In this document: positions 44,540 through 48,270 of the stretch, piece after piece | Numbering within the stretch: position 1 is the stretch's first letter | Layout of the letters: each line of letters begins with the position of its first letter | Origin: a virus | Virus record (IMG/VR): IMGVR_UViG_3300008459_009695 | Location: 1-48,270 of that record | Reading direction: 5' to 3' (one strand) | Length of the DNA stretch: 48,270 bases | Program-made: the position numbers and the translations under genes | Notes under the pieces: model-generated | Seen by the model: the letters and a program-made list of their open reading frames with translations, nothing else | Database searches by the model: none | Told to the model about the DNA's origin: nothing

Positions 44540-45487
44540 TTAAAAGTCGTCAGTAAATGAGAGGGACTCATTTAATTTTGCTTTTTGATATTCAACTGTT
44601 CTTGATTCAAAGAAATTACCTTTTGTTTCAACGGCAATCTGTTCCATAAATTTAAATGGTTGTTCAACATTAAATTGTTTTTTACATCCCAATTTAACAA
44701 GGAGACCATCAACCACAAACTCCAAATATTGTTTCATCAAGTTTTGATTCATACCAATAAGTGAAACAGGTAATGATTCTGTAATAAATTCTTTTTCAAT
44801 TTCCAACGCAGATAAAAGAATTTCTTTAATTCTCTTTTCACTTGGTTTGTTTTCAACGTGGTTGTTTAACAAGTGAATTGCAAAATCACAATGTAAGTTT
44901 TCATCTTTGAAGATTAGAGAATTTGCGTTACATAAACCTTGCATGATTCCACGAGACTTTAGCCAAAATATTGAACAAAATGACCCTGAGAAGAAAATAC
45001 CTTCAACCGCCGCAAATGCAACAAGTCTTTCTTGGAACGATGCGTTTTCAATCCAATCTAAGGCCCATTTAGCCTTTTTCTGAACTGCAGGTAAATTATC
45101 TAAAGCTGTGAAACATTTGTTCTTTTCTTCCTCATTTGAGATGTAAGTGTCAATCAATAGAGAGTACATCAATGAATGAATGTTTTCCATTGCAAGTTGC
45201 ATCCCATAGAAAAATTTAGCCTCAGGGTACTGAACTTCTCTATAAAAATTTTCAGCCAAATTTTCATTAACAATACCATCCGAAGCTGCAAAAAATGATA
45301 ATACATTTTTAATAAAATATTGTTCATTTTCTGAAAGATTTTCCCAATCTCTAATATCACCACTCAAGTCCACTTCTTCAGCGGTCCAAAACGCAGCTTG
45401 ATGCATTTTATAATATTCCCAAATATCATTGTATTGTATTGGGAAAATTACAAATCGGTTTGGGTTTTCTTTTAATATTTTTTCCAT
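44540..45487 (-). CDS. nrdB: Class Ia ribonucleotide reductase, beta subunit
   Basis: The 315-residue protein carries the di-iron centre and tyrosyl radical. Ligands and the radical site are visible: Asp70 (AASDGI), Glu101 and His104 with Tyr108 (MENIHSLMY), Glu162 (VEGIFF), and Glu196 with His199 (KDENLH). The spacing of Glu101, His104 and Tyr108 equals that of E. coli Glu115, His118 and Tyr122. It is shorter than E. coli NrdB (376 residues). The gene lies 25 bases after the helicase and 19 before nrdA, with an A/T-rich leader and no Shine-Dalgarno. Confidence 0.95.
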   Translation of the reverse strand: MEKILKENPNRFVIFPIQYNDIWEYYKMHQAAFWTAEEVDLSGDIRDWENLSENEQYFIKNVLSFFAASDGIVNENLAENFYREVQYPEAKFFYGMQLAMENIHSLMYSLLIDTYISNEEEKNKCFTALDNLPAVQKKAKWALDWIENASFQERLVAFAAVEGIFFSGSFCSIFWLKSRGIMQGLCNANSLIFKDENLHCDFAIHLLNNHVENKPSEKRIKEILLSALEIEKEFITESLPVSLIGMNQNLMKQYLEFVVDGLLVKLGCKKQFNVEQPFKFMEQIAVETKGNFFESRTVEYQKAKLNESLSFTDDF

Positions 45488-45512
45488 AATTTTTTTGTTT
45501 CTGTTTTAATAA

Positions 45513-46883
45513 TTATACTTGTTTTTGTTTTCTTTGTTCCATAATTTCTTTAATTCTGTTTCTTTTTTGCTCTTCCTTTTGTTCCTCTAATCCCAAGAAA
45601 GTAACAGAACTTTCTGTATCAATATCCAACATTTCATTGTTAAATTTACAGTTTTCAAATACAACACCGTCTTTACCAATACGAGACTTTGTAATTGCAA
45701 TTGTTGCAAGATTTAATTCTTTTTGTTGTAAGGATTTTGCTACGGTAATAATTACGTGACCAACCTGAGCCTTTTTAATTGACCCACCCATTTGGTCTGT
45801 AGTTACAACATCAGAGGATATTGAACTTCTGTTACCTTGGGTTGCTGTCCATCCAACAATATTCAATTCATGACACATAGCCTCAAACGCTCTCATTACT
45901 GAACCTTCACTTTTCCATTCATCCTCTAAAGCCTTCTCAGGTGTTACACAATCAATATAATCCAAAATAATCATATCAATGTGAGTACCATCGGCAATCA
46001 TTTTACGAATTTGATTCTTAATCTGACTCATAGTAAATGTATCAGATTGAAGTTTTTTAAGTATTAACTTATTTGACATTTTCTCTTCAATCTCAGCAAC
46101 TTTTTTAAACACTTCTTCTCTATGAGCACTAAGGTCATCAGGAGCAATACCTGTCCAACAAGTAAAATGTTTTCTCTGTATAATTTTTGGGTTGTCCTCA
46201 AAGAATATCTGTAAAACATTGAATCCTAAATTAAATGCATTGTTTGCAATTTTTGTAGTAAGGGTTGATTTACCAACACCTGTGGGTGCTAATATAACAC
46301 CAATCTCTCCTTTGGCCAAACCACCCTTCAATAAATTATCAATACCAGGTATTCCCATAGGTATTGGGTGTCTATAATCATCCGCCAAAACATCTTCTAA
46401 GTTTTCAAATACATCTCCAGTTCCTCTATCAACATTACCAACTTGTAACGCTTCTCGAACCATTTCTTCCAATGTATCGTAATTTTCAAATTCTCCGTGG
46501 TCAATAATCTTTTTTGCCTTTTCCATCACTTTCTGTAACTCTTGTTGTTTACAGAATTTTAAGGCCTTTTCTTGTACGAACTGAGTTCCACTTTCATCAA
46601 CATTCTTTATATCTGAAATTGTGTCAAGAGTTATCTTTAACAATAACTCTTGAGCAATTTCGCTTTTTGCAACCTGACTAAGAGTATCAAAACTTGGAGA
46701 ATGCTCAAACTTTTGATAATACTCTTTAACCATTTGTACGATAAGTTTAAAGTATTTGTTTTCAAAGTAAGAAGGTTCTAAAACCTCTACGATGGAATGG
46801 GCGAAGTCCTTATCAACAATAAGTTGATTAAGTAACTGTAACTGAAATTGATTTCCTAAATATTCAAAATTTTTGTCCGCCAT
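45513..46883 (-). CDS. Replicative DNA helicase, DnaB/gp41-like
   Basis: The 456-residue protein is a hexameric replicative helicase. An N-terminal helical domain of about 100 residues is followed by a linker helix region and a RecA-like core. The core has Walker A APTGVGKST (199-207), Walker B MIILDYID (304-311), and the WTATQGNRSS motif (345-354) with the sensor Gln and Arg. It unwinds the fork and would recruit the primase at 1532-2434. The leader has AGAGGAATT before the ATG, one of few SD-like sites here. It is upstream of nrdB in the same operon. Confidence 0.93.
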   Translation of the reverse strand: MADKNFEYLGNQFQLQLLNQLIVDKDFAHSIVEVLEPSYFENKYFKLIVQMVKEYYQKFEHSPSFDTLSQVAKSEIAQELLLKITLDTISDIKNVDESGTQFVQEKALKFCKQQELQKVMEKAKKIIDHGEFENYDTLEEMVREALQVGNVDRGTGDVFENLEDVLADDYRHPIPMGIPGIDNLLKGGLAKGEIGVILAPTGVGKSTLTTKIANNAFNLGFNVLQIFFEDNPKIIQRKHFTCWTGIAPDDLSAHREEVFKKVAEIEEKMSNKLILKKLQSDTFTMSQIKNQIRKMIADGTHIDMIILDYIDCVTPEKALEDEWKSEGSVMRAFEAMCHELNIVGWTATQGNRSSISSDVVTTDQMGGSIKKAQVGHVIITVAKSLQQKELNLATIAITKSRIGKDGVVFENCKFNNEMLDIDTESSVTFLGLEEQKEEQKRNRIKEIMEQRKQKQV

Positions 46884-46908
46884 AATTCCTCTTTTTAATT
46901 AAATATCT

Positions 46909-47361
46909 TTAAACTAATGAGTAACCCATATAATCGTATGTTAATTTTTTACTTGACAATACTTCGGTCAAATCATTCAAAATACCTTTTAAGTAAGGTC
47001 TAACATCCACAGTGTATCTAACTTTAGGAGGATAAGGTTTAGCGTCAAAGATTTGGTGGTACAATACCTTATCACCATTCTTAATGTAGACGTTAAAAAT
47101 TTCAGGACCATCGGTAAATGATGTGTTTAAAACTTCAGGGTCTTCAGTAATTTGATATTGATTGTCAAGCATATAACTCACAGACTTCATTTTGAAGTTA
47201 TGTTTTAATTCACTAACAAACCCTTCGATTAGGTCAATTAATTCCGCCGAACGGTGTGAATTTGGGTTATACCCTTTAACATTAAAAAATCTTTGAACAA
47301 TAAAATTGTTGTTCACTGTCATCAGAAACTCTAGTTTCGTAATGTCTTGTTGCTCTCTCAT
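46909..47361 (-). CDS. Hypothetical protein in replication operon (150 aa)
   Basis: I place the start at ATG 47359-47361, giving 150 residues and an 11-base gap from the exonuclease. A GTG start 24 codons upstream would overlap the exonuclease by 61 bases and add a Lys-rich tail, and is less likely. The protein has an N-terminal helical part (ITKLEFLMTVNNNFIVQRFF) and later strands. The family is not recognised. It lies between exonuclease and helicase, so a replication accessory role is possible. Confidence 0.68.
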   Translation of the reverse strand: MREQQDITKLEFLMTVNNNFIVQRFFNVKGYNPNSHRSAELIDLIEGFVSELKHNFKMKSVSYMLDNQYQITEDPEVLNTSFTDGPEIFNVYIKNGDKVLYHQIFDAKPYPPKVRYTVDVRPYLKGILNDLTEVLSSKKLTYDYMGYSLV

Positions 47362-47372
47362 AATTTTTGGTT

Positions 47373-48270
47373 TTACTTTTTGTTTTTTTCTTTTCTTGTT
47401 AATTTCATAAATGGTTTTAAAAAATATGTCCACGAATCGTCCCCTTTGGGTAGGTACTTAAACAAACCGTCTTCAACCATGTAACGGATAATGTTTTTAT
47501 AACTTCTACCTTCAGTTTCTAATGTTTCGTTAACAATTTGGTAAATTTCTTCTTTGTCCTCGTCTTTGAGGAGTGGGTTTGATAAATCAACGATTTGTTC
47601 ATTTACTTCAAAAAATTCGTTTTCAAATATTCCTGACTTTGTTTTTCCTGTAAGAAGATTTTTTAAAGTTTGATTGTCTTTTTGTTCCTTTAATAAATCT
47701 TCAGCCTTTTTTAAAATATCGGAATAACTAACTTCTTTTTCAAGTATCTCAGGAAAAAATTTAATTAATGTTTTTTCACCAAGTAAATATATACCCTCAA
47801 TATTGTCAGATTTATCACCTGTTAATATTTTTAACGTTTTAACATTGTAATGAGGGTACTCGTACTCATCAAATTTAATCTTATCTCCATGTTTAAACGT
47901 AGCTTTAAGTGACGGTGAGTATACTGACACCTTTTCAGAAATAAGTTGGGTTAAATCCCTATCTGATGAAAAAATTAATTTTTGTTCATTCTCCGATATA
48001 TGACAATAATGAGCAATTAAATCGTCAGCTTCTCTTCCACTAATCTCAAGTTGTCTAATATAAACTTCTTCAAGATATTGTTTAATACGATTTTTTTGTT
48101 TTAGGTAGGACATAAAGACTGCGTCCTCCATTGTAAGTCTACGATTTTGTTTGTACTTGGGGTAAAGAATTCCACGTAAACTTGTGGAATCTTCACCATC
48201 CCAAAATACTACAACCTTATCGAAGTTCTGTTCGTCAATAAACTTACGGAGAGTATTCATAAAATGATAC
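47373..48270 (-). CDS. 5'-3' exonuclease/RNase H, FEN family, N-terminus missing
   Basis: The reading frame stays open to the window edge. The ATG at 48258-48260 is internal, because the first metal-binding strand of the family and its Asp are absent. Visible motifs, numbered from that Met: FWDGEDSTSLRG (19-30) followed by YKQNR, the acidic cluster EADD (77-80), SSDRD (98-102), and TGDKSDNI (147-154) with the helix-hairpin-helix region after it. These are the metal-binding and DNA-binding parts of T4 RNase H and the Pol I 5'-nuclease. It removes RNA primers on the lagging strand. The downstream end is complete with a Lys-rich tail. Confidence 0.87.
   Translation of the reverse strand, partial: YHFMNTLRKFIDEQNFDKVVVFWDGEDSTSLRGILYPKYKQNRRLTMEDAVFMSYLKQKNRIKQYLEEVYIRQLEISGREADDLIAHYCHISENEQKLIFSSDRDLTQLISEKVSVYSPSLKATFKHGDKIKFDEYEYPHYNVKTLKILTGDKSDNIEGIYLLGEKTLIKFFPEILEKEVSYSDILKKAEDLLKEQKDNQTLKNLLTGKTKSGIFENEFFEVNEQIVDLSNPLLKDEDKEEIYQIVNETLETEGRSYKNIIRYMVEDGLFKYLPKGDDSWTYFLKPFMKLTRKEKNKK

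Noticed and set aside
47362-47433. GTG start extending the 150-residue protein into the exonuclease gene
   Set aside because: A 61-base overlap with a GTG start is less likely than the ATG at 47361 with an 11-base gap.
48258-48260. ATG as the true start of the FEN-family exonuclease
   Set aside because: The conserved first strand and metal-binding Asp of the family are missing and the frame remains open to the window end.

Overview
The window looks like part of a large AT-rich tailed phage (myovirus, Caudoviricetes) that infects a member of the Bacteroidota, most likely a flavobacterium-like host. The T4-like parts are recognisable: an SbcD/gp47-type nuclease start, DnaG-type primase, DnaB/gp41-type helicase, FEN/RNase H-type exonuclease, class Ia ribonucleotide reductase, and gp25- and gp6-like baseplate wedge proteins. 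The host guess rests on SprB-like repeats, a carboxypeptidase-regulatory-like domain and a PKD-like domain in tail proteins, and on start codons that mostly follow A/T-rich leaders without a Shine-Dalgarno sequence.

Layout. All genes except one pair are on the minus strand, so most transcription runs right to left. At the right edge lie the exonuclease (cut by the window end), a small unknown gene, the helicase, nrdB and nrdA, then a clear intrinsic terminator (42053-42072). Next come a flavodoxin-fold reductase, a 57-residue gene, and the baseplate block: gp25-like, gp6-like, a 1797-residue protein with a membrane-like hydrophobic region, four unknown or PKD-bearing proteins, and a 1014-residue tail-protein-I-like protein. 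After that is an adhesin block (17955-25682): a seven-repeat SprB-like protein, a Thr/Pro-linker fibre and a 1482-residue YadA-like beta-roll fibre.

A compact operon at 14351-17701 then encodes a GT9-like glycosyltransferase, a SET-domain methyltransferase, a sulfotransferase, an APS kinase, a HxGH-motif nucleotidyltransferase and a DUF2061 membrane protein. It is followed by more fibres (an LRR fibre, a mosaic fibre, a 727-residue tail protein) and a RuvC-like resolvase that ends at a terminator. Facing it is the only plus-strand unit (2507-7059), a small fibre module plus a 1442-residue mosaic fibre. The left end (1-2434) returns to minus-strand DNA metabolism: primase, a PD-(D/E)XK nuclease, small genes and the start of the gp47/SbcD-like gene.

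How it fits together. The most notable feature is the modification cassette embedded among unusually elaborate, Thr/Pro-rich, domain-shuffled adhesins. It contains what could be a complete route to PAPS plus a sulfotransferase, with a glycosyltransferase and a protein methyltransferase alongside. I infer, but cannot show, that it decorates the phage's own fibres or the host surface by sulfation, glycosylation and methylation. All functional calls are from motif reading by eye; no database search was run.
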